Source: Paracyclopina nana
Taxonomy: Eukaryota > Arthropoda > Copepoda > Cyclopoida > Cyclopettidae
Reading direction: 5' to 3'
Assembly (NCBI GenBank): GCA_019096065.1
Contig: JAGUCH010000008.1
Coordinates: 1,927,001-1,991,000 of the forward strand
DNA: 64,000 nucleotides
The notes under the pieces were generated by a model. It was given only the letters and a program-made list of their open reading frames with translations, searched no databases and was not told the origin of the DNA. Shown in pieces: positions 37,401 to 48,924 of this stretch. The stretch's first letter is position 1, and each line of letters starts with the position of its first letter. The position numbers and the translations under genes were made by a program.

Positions 37401-38276
37401 TCTTGCTAACTGAAAGTTAATGTACGCCAAAGATCAAACTATCCAAGACGTTATTGCGCCATTCAGTCTGTTTCAGAGAATTCTACGTGTCAACCATTTC
37501 TCAAATCTCTATCACAAACTTTTTATTTCTAAGTGCGTAGAATTCTCTGAAACAGACTGCATTATACATATGTAATACAGATGATGCGTACTTGGGACAA
37601 CATAAAGGGTTGAATTGGTTAAACTCAATGTACCATTAACGTGTGCCATGCTTCCAAAATAACATTGCGCATCCTGTTAATGATAATGCTTAGAATTGTC
37701 TCGTTCCTTCGTGGATATGTGATTATATACTAGCATTACTTGATACACGAAGAATGCACAGCCATTTGCAGCCTCGCTTCCGCTGCATGCAGCAGAACAG
37801 TCAACCATGTCACCGGCTCCCTGCAAAGGTAAAACCTTGTACACAAACCTTTGCCATACGGCAGAATTCTCGACATCGCCTATGACCACATAGTTTGACC
37901 CCAAGGCTTGCACTATCCCGCCTTAAAATGCGACGCATGAAACAAATAGCATACAATATACTATATAAGGTTTACTCTTGGTAATGTAAATAGGGTAGTC
38001 CCCAACAAGCTCACTCGTAGGGAAGGCTTTGGTGTTGCCTGTATGACCTATGTAGCATTTCTCTGCGTCCTGAAGATGAAGGAACACCTGGCATTTCCTC
38101 AACTGGCAGAGTGATCCGCATTCAAGGATTGTCTTGACTGAGAAGTCTGAAGCTTGGTACATGAAGTCCCTCCATTGAGACGCATCCCAAGTGATCCTTC
38201 TGAATGACTCGGCTTTTTCTGAATCACCACCCTTTGGGGCGGCAAGAAGTATGAAAGTGATCAGTGCAAAATGCAT
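34404..38276 (-). CDS. Secreted multi-PAN-like / CUB protein, ten exons
   Basis: Exons 38276-37976, 37921-37740, 37673-37592, 37371-36856, 36792-36541, 36479-36225, 35505-35251, 35201-34896, 34845-34655 and 34598-34404 join without a phase error to 844 residues. A signal peptide ([10 protein letters not shown]) opens the protein. About eight modules follow, each with C-x3-C, then C-x-F(F/Y) and C-(Y/L/W)-x-G (for example CYLGRYD), a PAN/apple-like pattern. A CUB-like domain ends it (CLNSGYKQ...[24 protein letters not shown]). PAN and CUB domains bind proteins or glycans outside the cell. Alternative: the 719-bp intron (36224-35506) is intergenic and a separate 328-residue gene starts at 35545, whose own first residues also look like a signal peptide. 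I prefer one gene because GGCAG/GTCTGG splices exactly in phase. Confidence 0.7.
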
Positions 38277-39133
38277 GCTCTGACTTTGGCGACGTTACAA
38301 GGCCCATTGCCAAAACGGCTCGCGAATTCATTACACTTGGAGGTATCAAAATCAAAGAGAAAATTGTTGCAGGGTTGAAAGAAAGCAATGAAAATGAAGG
38401 ATACTTGTTCACAACTGCATAGATAAGTTTACATTTTGATCAAATTTCCCCCAAGTGAATTGCAGTCAAGATGTAGCCAAGGAAAAACAGGCACACATAC
38501 AAAACAAAATAAATTATTTGGATGTGGCAATTATTCAATATAGATGAGGAAAAGAATGATTAATAACATGCTCAAATACGGCACTGGCAACATATACGTA
38601 CTTTAACTGATGACTTCTTGCAAAATCTACACTTTATTTTCAAGAAAGTGAGCACAAAGCTTTTTAAAAACGTGCTTAGGGCTGCTTCTCGCTGTGATGC
38701 GCCGTGAAGTCAAGTGTGTCGGAAATTGCTGCCATCAAGCGAACCGTTGTTTACGCAGCAACCTGCGGATTAGGGGATCACGCAAATGTTGAATGTTTCA
38801 TCGCAACCTCGTCAGTAAATAAGAACCGATAACAACCGTAAGCATGCCATGATCAAAGACGCGGAAGATAAATGAGCCTATAATCGTTTCTTATATACTG
38901 AGTAGGTTGCGATGGAACTGCATAAGAATCAGTAATGACGGTGGCAATGCCATAATGAAATCTCCAGAAGAGACTGAGCCAAAGCTAGCTATGCAAGCCT
39001 TGTTTATTAGGGGGTTGTCATTCTTTTGCGTGGGTCCAAAAGCGAAATTTTCCCCAAAAAGAATTGAGGGCTCTTATCATTTGTGTACTGTATAATTGAA
39101 TCTTATCAGTTTATAGGCGTTCATAGAGACAAC
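38277..39133. other. Head-to-head interval between PAN/CUB gene and VAP
   Basis: About 860 bp separate the two divergent starts. The DNA is AT-rich; I see no conserved frame or element. A TATA-like run occurs near 38890-38900. Confidence 0.45.
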
Positions 39134-40011
39134 ATGGCTGCTAGTGCATCTCAGTTGAATATCATTTGTGAACCAGCTCGAGAATTATGCTTTTCAGGTG
39201 ACTTCAGGGAAGCCACCGTCCACACCTTGTTTGTGAAAAATCCTGGCAATGAGGATATTGCATTCAAGGTCAGTCAAATCATATTCCATTTCTTGCATAA
39301 ACTGAAACCATTTCATGATTTGTTAGATGAAAACCACAAGCCCTCACCGCTATATTGTGAAACCACACAAGGGCAAAATTCCTCCGAAGGGTCAACTAAG
39401 AATTGCCATCACTCTTTTGCCGTTCCACTATAAGAAAGAATTCGTGTACCGAGACAAATTCCTGATCATGGTAACTGGACAAATGTTTCATCTTTTTCAC
39501 ATTAATTAGCTGTTTGATCAAGGCTTGCCTTGATACAGAAATGAACGTGGAGAAGCTAAAAAAGGACTTTTTCACCATGGTGGAGCCGTCCGAGAGGTTT
39601 CAGAGAAAGCTCGCTTGCATGTTCCGCTACGAGGGCAACTTGGAGCAATTGAAGCAAGATTTTCAAGCCCAGCCTCTGGTGGATCAAGGCCTGGTGAGAA
39701 GAATCGTCTTGGGCCATGATGACCAGCTAATCGCGAACGAAAAAATGGTCTCGGCCAAAAAGGAGATTTCTGCCCTGAGACTCCAAGAAAAAGAGCTCAA
39801 GTAAATTGTAATGCTAAACAAAACTCATTTATAGTAACCTAATTATAGGCTGTTAAATGCGAGGCTGAAGCAGGATGTAGCTCAACGTGCTCAATTTAGT
39901 GCCAAAAGCACGGAAGAGGTTGTGGAAAAGGCCTCGATACCAATTCTATATTTGGTATTCATTTGTTGCCTCACACTGGCAGTTGGAATAGTGACTGGTA
40001 AAATGCTATAA
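39134..40011 (+). CDS. VAP: VAP-family ER membrane protein (MSP domain, tail anchor)
   Basis: ER-resident adaptor that binds FFAT motifs at membrane contact sites. Exons 39134-39268, 39327-39470, 39523-39800 and 39849-40011 give 239 residues, normal for VAPA/VAPB. The MSP domain (about 8-110) shows TLFVKNPGNEDIAFKMKTT and HRYIVKPHKGKIPPKG, matching the 'FKIKTTAPRRY.VRPN.G' core though diverged. A coiled coil (about 165-205) and a C-terminal transmembrane helix (ILYLVFICCLTLAVGIV) follow. The donor of exon 1 is GTCAGT, and its ATG sits in a good context (AACATGG). A diverged MSP core means FFAT binding is likely but not certain. It converges on the beat-like gene. Confidence 0.85.
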
Positions 40012-40566
40012 GCAGAACTGAAAAAAATGATTATAATGTTGCTCCCCAATTTTGGTACACATGTTAGCAGTTTTATTATTGTCACGAGCAAGCGAGACAA
40101 ATTATACTGGGGGTGACAATTAATGAGCTTTCCACATTAGCTTATGCTAACTAAATTGCGTTCTACATGAATACAGTTGCAATATTGACACAGTACATAT
40201 GGACGACCAGGTAATCCCTCTCGGATACGGCAATCAGTTCATTTGTCTTAACCGCGCGTCAATTTTTCACGATTACCTCGGGACAGCTAAAACAGCATTA
40301 TCAGTAGAAAGTCTAGCGCTAAAAGGGGAATCGACATTTATTCGTACTTTACATAGTAGTGATAAACCGATCACTTGGTTGCCTTACTTCATGCATGCAA
40401 TAAAAATTGGCATCGATTGATATCACAATAACAAATCCATTGTTGACAGCTGATGAACCAGTTGTGCCAGGGCTACTAGATACAGCCAGGAAAATCTGGT
40501 TGTCTCGGATGATTGGTTAACTACAGCGACTGAAATGGCATGATGCTATTTTATTTGAGGAGATAA
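40012..40566. other. Convergent interval between VAP and beat-like gene
   Basis: A 73-codon plus-strand frame (40199-40420) has no features. No other structure is seen. Confidence 0.4.
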
Positions 40567-43500
40567 TCAGTCGGCTAGCTCACCTATGAACTCAGCTGGC
40601 GGCCTCTCGCGTTTCCACTCCTCTGGCAGCAAAATGGTGAGGATTGGATGGCTCCTTCCGTCCTCGTCAGTGTAGCCCTGCACGAATTGTAGTAGTGAAT
40701 CAGCTCGGGAATCGAGGGCGCGTTTACCTGCAAGAGGCCGTCCTCAATGAGCCCAATGCATTTGACGACAATTTTTCCGTAGTGGAACAAGGATCTGGAG
40801 ACTGTGATGTTGAGGCCAATCTGAGTCTTGAACAAGCCCTTCTTCGAGCCTCGTTTGGGCGGGTACGAGATGGCATGCTTGTCAGCCTGGAATTTAAGTT
40901 GAGTCCACACTAGAATAATTAGCGATATTGGTTACCAGTTGGTTGTTGATGTACCACTTGAGTAGGGTTGGCGGAAACGTTCTCGGGGAAGTACAGTTTA
41001 ACTCCAGCCTGTCATTGAGCTGGTAGTTGGGAAGACCGCCAGTGATGACCGGGCCCTCGTCTGGCAGCTCTGCAATAATCAAAAGGGAATTCATTAGCTT
41101 GGAAAAAGTGAAAAGCTATTGTTCCTTTGAGACCCAATTGAAGCAGCAGGGCTTGAGGCCACCAACTTTCCGAGCCTTTGAAGGTTGAGAAAGTGAAACA
41201 ATGCAATTAAAAAAAGCGCTTTCGCCACGCTCAAAATGCTACCTATGCATGTAAGGGAATTGTCATGTCGAATTAGCTTACATTTCCAAAGTGTGGCCTG
41301 ACCTGACACAAGACGAGTTGAATGCTTTTGCTGCTGTCAGAACTTTGTTGTTTTAGTTGAAGTTGCTGCGGAAAAATTACACCTCTGGGCCGCTGCTTTT
41401 TTTGCTTGTACGCGCCCCGACTCTCAAGATGTTCATCAAGAGGGCTAATTAGTCATGAATAATTAGTGCGCTAGCAGCCTAAAAAGGGGTGGCTCGCTGC
41501 TGCTGCTGCTCCTGGTGAAAAGGGATCGCTTTTTCTCCTCGGCGGCAACGCGCAACTTCTCATTGGAATTCTATACAGGAAAAGGGAGATGGATTTCACC
41601 TCTCTGCAACTTTCGCTGGTGCACTTGATTTGCTCTATAAATCAAAATGCGCTCTACTTCAGTTCGTGGTAAAAGGCCATTATCATTTGCCCAGTCGGGC
41701 TCTAATAGTACAGTGGCCTAAAAACAGCTCCACTAGCGCCTTAATTGCGACTGGCGGCGGTTTATGCATTTGGGCTGAAATCGAGAAAGGGCTGTATGCT
41801 CTGCATCTTATATTAGGCGTGAGATCTAAATGAACCTGATGATGGGAAAGAGGCGTCTTATTTTCCAACTGGTGCAATATTTAGCTGCTTCCTCATGGCA
41901 GAAACAGCAAATACTAATATTGTTTGCCCATAGCAGCAGCAATGTCAAAAGTACACCCTAATTGGCACTTCCTTTTGACTGACATCTCAATGACAAGCAA
42001 ATAATTAAGTGGGTAGATTGCTTTCGCGTGCAAGAAGTCGTTTCCCTGAAAAATGGGCAATAAACCTTGTCCCATTATTGATTGATTTATTTTAATTACA
42101 TTATGTTCATGTAGCATTTGCCAATTAAGCCTTCATGAGCATGATCAATGATAGCAACTTCAAATAGTGCCACACACTTTGAAATCGTTTTTGTTTGCTA
42201 GCATGTTTGGGTGCATTAATTGTGGTCAACTTTGAGCCTGCATGCATTCTAGAGTCGCCAGGTCAGCAGCTAGCTGTCAATGTAAAATAGACAAACAAAT
42301 GTTTCATTAAGGGGCCGTTTGGGCTCAATGTAGCTCCATGCAAAGGCTGACTTGGAGAAGGCTTTCGGCATTAGCTGCATGCAGCAGCAGGGAAATTTGT
42401 TTGCCCATTGATTGGCAGTTTTTTGCCGAGGCAATTTTCACATCAGGTCGAAAGGAAGGCGCGCAAATCAATGTTGACGTGTACATTGACCTTAGGTGCT
42501 TTGATGGTTTTTTTCGTACATGTATGGCGCCCAACATCTTCTTCGTGCTGAAGAACTTTCCTGATGTTTTTCCCCAGATCCCCCTGTGTAATCAGGCCAT
42601 TTGATAGCCACGAGCTGGCCTCACTTCATTTTATGGCTGGTCTCAAAGGTATCTATAATATACAGGCTTCTTCTGCATTCAATCGAGCCGACTTTCCAGC
42701 ATTACATTTTTGAATCTGCAACAAGAAGCCCCAATCCCCGAGGAATTGGCAGCCCGCAACACACAATTTCTACAATGAGGCTTTCTTCGCTACTCTTGAA
42801 TTCTATCTAGCAATGCAGACATCATCATCGTTTTTTTCGAAGGCTGAAAATAAGGCTGAACCGGGTAACTAATATTTTGATGTGCTGGCCAATTCGGAGC
42901 CCGGGGGGACTTTTCCTATTGACATCTCAGGGGAGGCCAGCCTTTTCACTCAATTCTCTATATGGGATAGCCGTTGCAACGAACTCGGGGAAAAAGCTAT
43001 ACAAATTATTCGGCTGCTAATAGGATGCTGGCTGCCATATGTGTAGTAGTGAAAGATAGGGCAAGTTTTCACAACTTTGCTTTGCCACTCCTAACTTTGC
43101 CACTTTATCATTGTCTAATATAGTAGCATACACTATTACATTTAGCCCACTCGACGCCTGAATTATTCATGAATAGTTTTGTAGAGCTTCTTCAATAGAT
43201 CGAATTGCAAAAAATTGGAAAGCACAGATTTTCCCATGCTGCGCGCTTTAAAAATCAATTCGTCATCTGGTAGCCACGCGGAATGTTGTAGTAATATGGC
43301 AGAGCAACACCTCAATGACAGCGAACAAGAAAAGAGCATCAATGTTTCAGCACTGTATAGAAAGCCGATAACCTCGTCTCAGCAAAAGTGTAATAACGCC
43401 AAGTGAAAGCTCAGCACTAATGGGGCTTTGGCGCAAATGCGACGTTATTAGTCTCACCTAGAACCACCATCCGATCTTCTTTCACTTTGGAGTTGATTCC

Positions 43501-44310
43501 AGCTGGAGACAGCTTCGATGTCACCTCGCACCGGTAGATGCCGGAGGTCAAAAGGCTCACTTTTCGCAGCGTCACCTGACGCACATTCGACAGTTTGGTC
43601 TGCAAAATGAAATGGACCCGAATTCCTGCTACTGCTGCAGAGTAAATCTTTAATTGGTTCTCACATCCACTCGGATTCCCGATCTTTGATAGGTTTTCAC
43701 GTTGGGATTCCTGCCAGGACTGTATGTATAAAACTCCTCCATGAGCCCGCTGTGGTCGATGCGGTACCATTTGACAGAATAAAGGGTCTCCTGGGGCTCG
43801 GACATAACAAAATGGCACTCTAAGGTCACCTCCTCCCGCCGATTCACGAACTTGGGCACGTCAAAGTAAGTGATATCGACAGCTCGTGACAACCCTGCAA
43901 GAGACCACCAGCAAAAAAAGAGAGGGATTAAATTGCATTTCATGGCAAGCAAGCATTATCAATTTTTCTCGCGGTTCCCACCTCGCATGCATGTTTTTTG
44001 AGTCCCCTTCTTCAAAAGAAAGTCTATTCAGATTTTGGACACAGAGAAATGGCACCAACTTCCTTCATATTTTTTGCTTGCCAAGGTGTGAAAAGAATAT
44101 GCATGATGTACAGAATACCTATGTGGCGCACTTGTGTCGATCCTTTGCAGGAAAATGAGGTTTTCCTCTTTACAACCAACAATGTTGGAACAAAAAAGCT
44201 CTAGATAAACCGCTACGTTTGGCCGATAAGTAGTGAATATTTCAGGAAATAAACGCGTTACCTGAGAGGCTGAATACCAAGATGCACGATATGATGTATG
44301 AAGGATCCAT
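40567..44310 (-). CDS. beat: Beaten-path-like immunoglobulin protein, six exons
   Basis: Cell-surface or secreted Ig protein; in Drosophila Beat proteins control axon defasciculation by binding Side proteins. Exons 44310-44262, 43894-43665, 43599-43458, 41069-40936, 40886-40728 and 40677-40567 give 274 residues. A signal peptide (IISCILVFSLSGLSRA) comes from exons 1-2. Ig domain 1 has VTLECHF, LYSVKWYR, EEFYTYSPG and SGIYRCEV; Ig domain 2 has LELNCTS, LLKWYIN and IVVKCIG. LYSVKWY, the YsP motif and NCTS are characteristic of the beat family. Intron 3 is 2388 bp; the rest are 47-367 bp. The protein ends without an obvious transmembrane or GPI segment, so it may be secreted, or a further exon is used from the in-frame GTGAGC near the end. 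Confidence 0.85.
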
Positions 44311-44829
44311 TGTTAATTAGTGGGCAATTATTACGCACTGGGTGGCAATCATGCTATGCAGGCTTATTAAGCAATTGTGCACACACAATACACATGGCTA
44401 GTTGTCAAACCGCAATCAAATAATTGAATGAATAAACGCGCGAAAGATGCGGCCCAAGCTACCAACTTCTCAACCGACATAGCTCGCGAGAAAGGCCGTT
44501 CCACCTTCTTTGGTGGCTCTCTGGGGCGCAAACAGCGGCCAAACGCACACTTATAACTCTATCCGACAAAAACAAAACGTTAGAGGCTGGCCACATTTTC
44601 GACATCTTTCGCGTAACCTTCGAGCCTCAGTTTTTCCATTTTTGAGCGGAGCGATGAAAAGCACCGAGCGGAGGCGACAAAGCAAAAAGATGCGTTTCGT
44701 AATTATCGACCCGTTGGCCGCACGTCCAAATGAAAAAAGTGGGATCGTCGGGCTCCAATGTTCAAAAGTATGCGGACATCAACTTGGCATTAATGGGCAA
44801 ACGGGCGTTGGCTTTTTTGTATTTTACGG

Positions 44830-45175
44830 GCTCCTTTTCGGGACTGAGAAGCTTTTTACTCGGTTCAAGATTCGGCTTGGTTTCATTTACTCACCTAGGG
44901 CATTATTTACGTTACCTCCGAAGTCCCGAGAAGCAGCAAGTAAAATTTTATTATCTGCGACCGATTTTCCGAGCGAAATGAACTTGCCGAAATGCCATGT
45001 TGTGACGTCACAGGGTTTGCAAAAAGCTGACACGATCGGCAAAGTGAATTTACTCGCGAGTAAAACCGGTTACAGTTAGTAAATACTATTACCTGCTGCT
45101 TTTCGGGACTGAGAAGGTACGGTAAAAATTGCGCGAGTATGGTAAACTCAAAACCAAGACGAATCTTTACCGAGC
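44830..45175. repeat. Inverted repeat with about 80-bp arms
   Basis: GATTCGGCTTGGTTTC...TCCCGAGAAGCAGCAAGTAA (44870-44945) is matched in reverse by TTACCTGCTGCTTTTCGGGA...CCAAGACGAATC (45088-45165). This is probably a foldback element upstream of the beat-like gene. Confidence 0.6.
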
Positions 45176-45369
45176 GTAGCGAGGTCAAAAGTGAGTCCCA
45201 GGTTAGTTGAAATTCCAAGACAAGCTTGACATACTATTTCAATCCATCAAAAAGTGACCCAAGTTGACTCTGGCTTCGTGGCTGACAGCAAAATGCTGAC
45301 TCTCAGTAGAGTTACTGAAGCACCTGTGCTAGCTGATTGACGCCATTGCCGAATAGCCATTTTTAAAAA

Positions 45370-45510
45370 GTGTTAGGCAGCTCAAGACTACGAATTGCGG
45401 CAGCTGCAATTTTAGGCTGTTCAAGACTGCAAATCAAAGCTGCTTAAGACTTCGAATTGTGGCTACTCAAGACTACAAATTGAGGCCGTTCAAGACTACA
45501 AATTGAGGCT
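45370..45510. repeat. About 30-bp minisatellite (GCTGTTCAAGACTACAAATT)
   Basis: Five to six units with the core CAAGACTAC/TGCAAATTG, alternating in the preceding bases. A single further unit occurs near 46145-46180, just outside the next element, suggesting that element inserted into the array. Confidence 0.65.
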
Positions 45511-45524
45511 GCCCAGGAGTACTG

Positions 45525-46130
45525 TACTTTGATCTACGTTTTAAGATCTACAGGGTGTTAATGTTTTACGATCTGCGACCATATTTTTAAGATCTAAGTC
45601 TGAGTAGCTGGAGACAATTTTGTACCTGTGTTTTAAAGTCTATTGGCGTCTGTTTTAAGACCTACTATGATATGTTTTAATGCCCTGTTTATCTACAAGA
45701 CTATTTCAGCCATAACTTTTAAAAGCAGTCCTACATAAAAGGGCTAACCTTCAACCCTTACTTTGGCTTAGTCTGTCCTTACAGATTACTGAATTGGGTC
45801 TCAGCAACCTTAACCCAATTTTCTCACATTTTGTTTGTAAGACACTCTATTAGCAAAAGTTATTATTGAAAAAAAATTAATGTTTAGAAATATCTGAGAC
45901 TTTGCCAAGAGGCCTTTTTAATGCATATTTTCTTTCTTGCTCATAATCAGCTGAAACTAGATTAAAACCAAGCTATAGCAAGTAATACACTGGTGTGTAG
46001 ATCAAAGTACTCAGGTAAATATGTTACCAAAAAAGACCTTAAAACGACGCCAGTAGATCATAAAACAGACGTCAGTAGACCAAATCATGTAGATTTTAAA
46101 ACGGACCCCTTTTTAGATCAAAGTACTGGT
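45525..46130. mobile_element. Element with GTACTTTGATCTA terminal inverted repeats
   Basis: The left end GTACTTTGATCTACGTTTTA and the right end TTTAGATCAAAGTAC are inverted matches, and TTTTAAGATCTAC-like units repeat inward in both arms. The middle is AT-rich and non-coding. The flanks are units of the same minisatellite on both sides. Confidence 0.6.
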
Positions 46131-46194
46131 AACCCTTGAGGGTGCCAAAACTGCAAAATGTGGAGCTGCTCAAGACTAAAATTGATTGACTACA

Positions 46195-46585
46195 ATTTGC
46201 TATGGGACAATTTGCTATGAGACAAGATACTATGAGACAATATGCTATGTGACAATAAGCTATGGGCCATTGTGCTATGGGCCATTTTGCTATGGGACAA
46301 TTTGCTATGAGGCAAGATACTATGTTACAAGATACTATGAGACAATATGCTATGTGACAATATGCTATGAGACAATTTGCTATGGGACAATTTGCTATGG
46401 GCCATTTTTCTATATGACAATATGCTATGTGACAAATGCCTGTGTGATAAATCCCTTGTGACAAATCCCTATGTGACAATTTGCTATGAGACCAAATGAT
46501 ATGGGACAAAATGCTATGAGACCATTTGCTATGGGACAATATGCTATGTGACAATGTGCTATGAGACATTGTGCCATGTGACATT
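46195..46585. repeat. 15-bp tandem repeat, about 25 units (TTTGCTATGGGACAA)
   Basis: The units vary at two or three positions (GGG/GAG/GTG, ACAA/CCAT). Both strands show long open frames only because the period is a multiple of three. No gene features are present. Confidence 0.85.
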
Positions 46586-46938
46586 GAACATAGGCCAATT
46601 CAGCAGACTATATTACTGGATGCTTGTAAAGAATGTTACTGAGGCTTAGTGCTACTTATAATGGGACTTATGATACGTGACAATTAAGACACCTGCAATG
46701 ATAAAAACTTTGGGCTTTTTTTGTGGAACTGGACACATGCGCGTAGCCTAAAATGGGGTACATCTCGGTACATGACAGCTAAGTACGCTAATTGATTTTC
46801 TTGCCTAAAAATTGTAGGCTTGTTTCATCAGAAAACTTATTTACTCCACTTTTCGTAGGACGCCCTGTATGTTTGTCGATCCAGCCACAGTTCGTTTTTC
46901 TAGTCTAACTAAATGCAGTAAGTTCTGGTCTATCTGAG

Positions 46939-47977
46939 GGACTCCTACCCTTAGATCGACAACGGATCGTCCGTGGATAGAAAACGACGAACCGGACTTG
47001 GATCGACAAAACGAATCATCCTTGGATCGACAAAACGAATCATCCTTGGATCGACTATGAGAACACACAGTCCTTAGATAGACCAGGACTGACTGTATTT
47101 GGTTAGACGAGAAAAACGAACATTACCTGGATAGAGAAGACAAATTGTTCTAGGACCGACTTTAAGAACGCACAGTCCTTGGATCGACAAAACTTCCTAT
47201 TTTCGCTGCTGCCTAATATGGACTGGTTCGCCAGCACAATATTACTTATTTTGCTTGGTGGCCCAAGATTTGAAATGGAACAGGTCTTCCCAGAACTGAC
47301 AAAGGCCTGGTTCACATTATGATCAAAATATCGAGCGATATTATGCTGATATTTGCAAATATCAGGTATTTCCAAAAAAAAAATTTTGGATTTTTTCTTC
47401 AGATTCAGTCTTTTGGTACCAAAAGCCATCCTACAATAGTATCTAAATTCTCACTTTTTCAGTATTTCTCTCCGATATTTTGATAAAATATCAGATATTA
47501 TAAGCAGGTAAACCATGCCTAAAAAGGCTTCCCTAGACTGTCTTGGTCAAGCTTGGAATGTCTAGCTTGCGCTTTGTCATCATTTAATATATTTCCAGTA
47601 GTACCAGGTTAGTTCTACTATACAGGGACTGTTTGCTGTAACAGTCAATCCAAGAACGATCCGTTTTTCGATGCAGGTACGGTGTCTTCTGCCAGTCTAT
47701 CCAAGTACTGTTCGATCTAGTCGACCCAGGTCCTTCTCTGTCATGACTGTCGATCCAAGTACAGTCCCATCTTGTCGATCCAAGGCATTTATGTGCTCAT
47801 ATTCGATCCAGTGATGATCAGTAGCAGTCTATCCAGTAAGTATGTTCTAGTCGATCCAAGTACGGCCGCCTGGGTGTTCAGATAGTCGATCCAAGGACGA
47901 TTCGTTTCGTCGATCCAAGTCCGGTTCGTCATTGTCTATCCAAGGACGGTCCGTTGTCGACCCAAGGGTAGGAGTCC
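46939..47977. mobile_element. Inverted element of TTGGATCGAC sub-repeats, copy 2
   Basis: It begins GGACTCCTACCCTTAGATCG and ends with the complement CCAAGGGTAGGAGTCC. Both arms of over 300 bp are built from CTTGGATCGACAAAACGAAT-like units. A family-1 MITE (47286-47522) lies near the centre. Similar sub-repeats just left of the start (46870-46935) suggest an older neighbouring copy. There is no coding capacity. Confidence 0.75.
47286..47522. mobile_element. MITE-like element, family 1, copy 2
   Basis: Shares TTGGTACCAAAAGCCATCCT and CAGTATTTCTCTCC with the copy at 10504-10728 in the same order, with degenerate ends AGGCCTGGTTCAC and GCAGGTAAACCATGCCT. It is nested in the long inverted element. 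Confidence 0.75.
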
Positions 47978-48167
47978 ATCAAAATATTCGTTTGCTTTTG
48001 TCTTTTTTGCGGACATTTGACAGTAAAAGCAATCCAAAGGGTAGCACTTTAGGGCTACAACGGAATGGAATTGATCTTGGTAAATTAATTAGGGATAGTA
48101 AATGTCGCCACTTTTGTGTATCTACGGCTTTGACCGAGCTTTGTCCGTTTTGGCTGAGAAGCCTAAT

Positions 48168-48924
48168 CAGGGTGACCAGATGTGGCTATTTATAGCCAAA
48201 GTGGCTATTTTTGACCCATGTGTGGCTACGGAAATTTAGGCCGAATAGCCATAGCCATTCGTGGCTATTTTTGAAAAGTCCGAAAATTTGATATTTTTAC
48301 TTAATAAACGCTTGAAAATCATCAAAAAAGCAGGGGAAAAAATGAAATTTGCAAAATTGGCCAACTTATTTTTTTGATCTTTTGCCACCAATATATGAAG
48401 AAAATCATTATTAAATCCTTGATCCATCCACAGCAATCCCAAAACTTGGGAAAAAATTTCAGAATAACAAATATTATCTTGAAAATTCCGAAAAATGTGG
48501 CTATTTTTCACCAATTTGTGGCTATTATGAGCAACTTTTCTGAGATAGCCAAACGTGGCTATTTTAGAGGAAAATCTGGCTACAACCCGCTCTAATAAAA
48601 GACTCGTTGAGCAAAACAGCTACGCAATTTAAACTACTGTTTCCAATGAAATCAACATTTTTCTAAGCTTGTCTTACGGCTTTTTTGCATGGATTCGTTT
48701 GTGAATCAAACGATTGTTTACATTTTTGCGCTAAATTAATTTCGATCTGTTGGGTTATTCATTCCATCTTTCATTTGCGCAAAAAACCAATAATCCTTGG
48801 CTACCAGACTAAAAAAATGTCGCTGGTTTTAGCATTTTTGTGTCGATTAGAGCAAACTTTTTTCGAGACGTGGCTTTTTTGGGAAAAATATGGCAATAAG
48901 CCGCTCAAAATTCTGGTCATCCTG
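48168..48924. mobile_element. Element with CAGGGTGACCAGA terminal inverted repeats
   Basis: The left end CAGGGTGACCAGATGTGGC and the complement of the right end CAGGATGACCAGAAT match over 13-14 bp. The interior repeats GTGGCTATTTTT several times. CAGGG-type termini recall hAT elements, but no 8-bp target duplication is visible, so the class is unsettled. Confidence 0.5.

Noticed and set aside
44510-45079. 189-codon plus-strand frame
   Set aside because: It lies over an inverted repeat, lacks domains, and its second half is a mirror of the repeat arm.
46096-46584. 162-codon His/Ser/Cys/Ile-repeat frame
   Set aside because: It is the translation of a 15-bp satellite and is open on both strands for the same reason.
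48168-48924. Assignment of this element to the hAT superfamily
   Set aside because: The CAGGG-type end fits, but no 8-bp target duplication could be seen at the flanks (AGCCTAAT against AATTTTAC).
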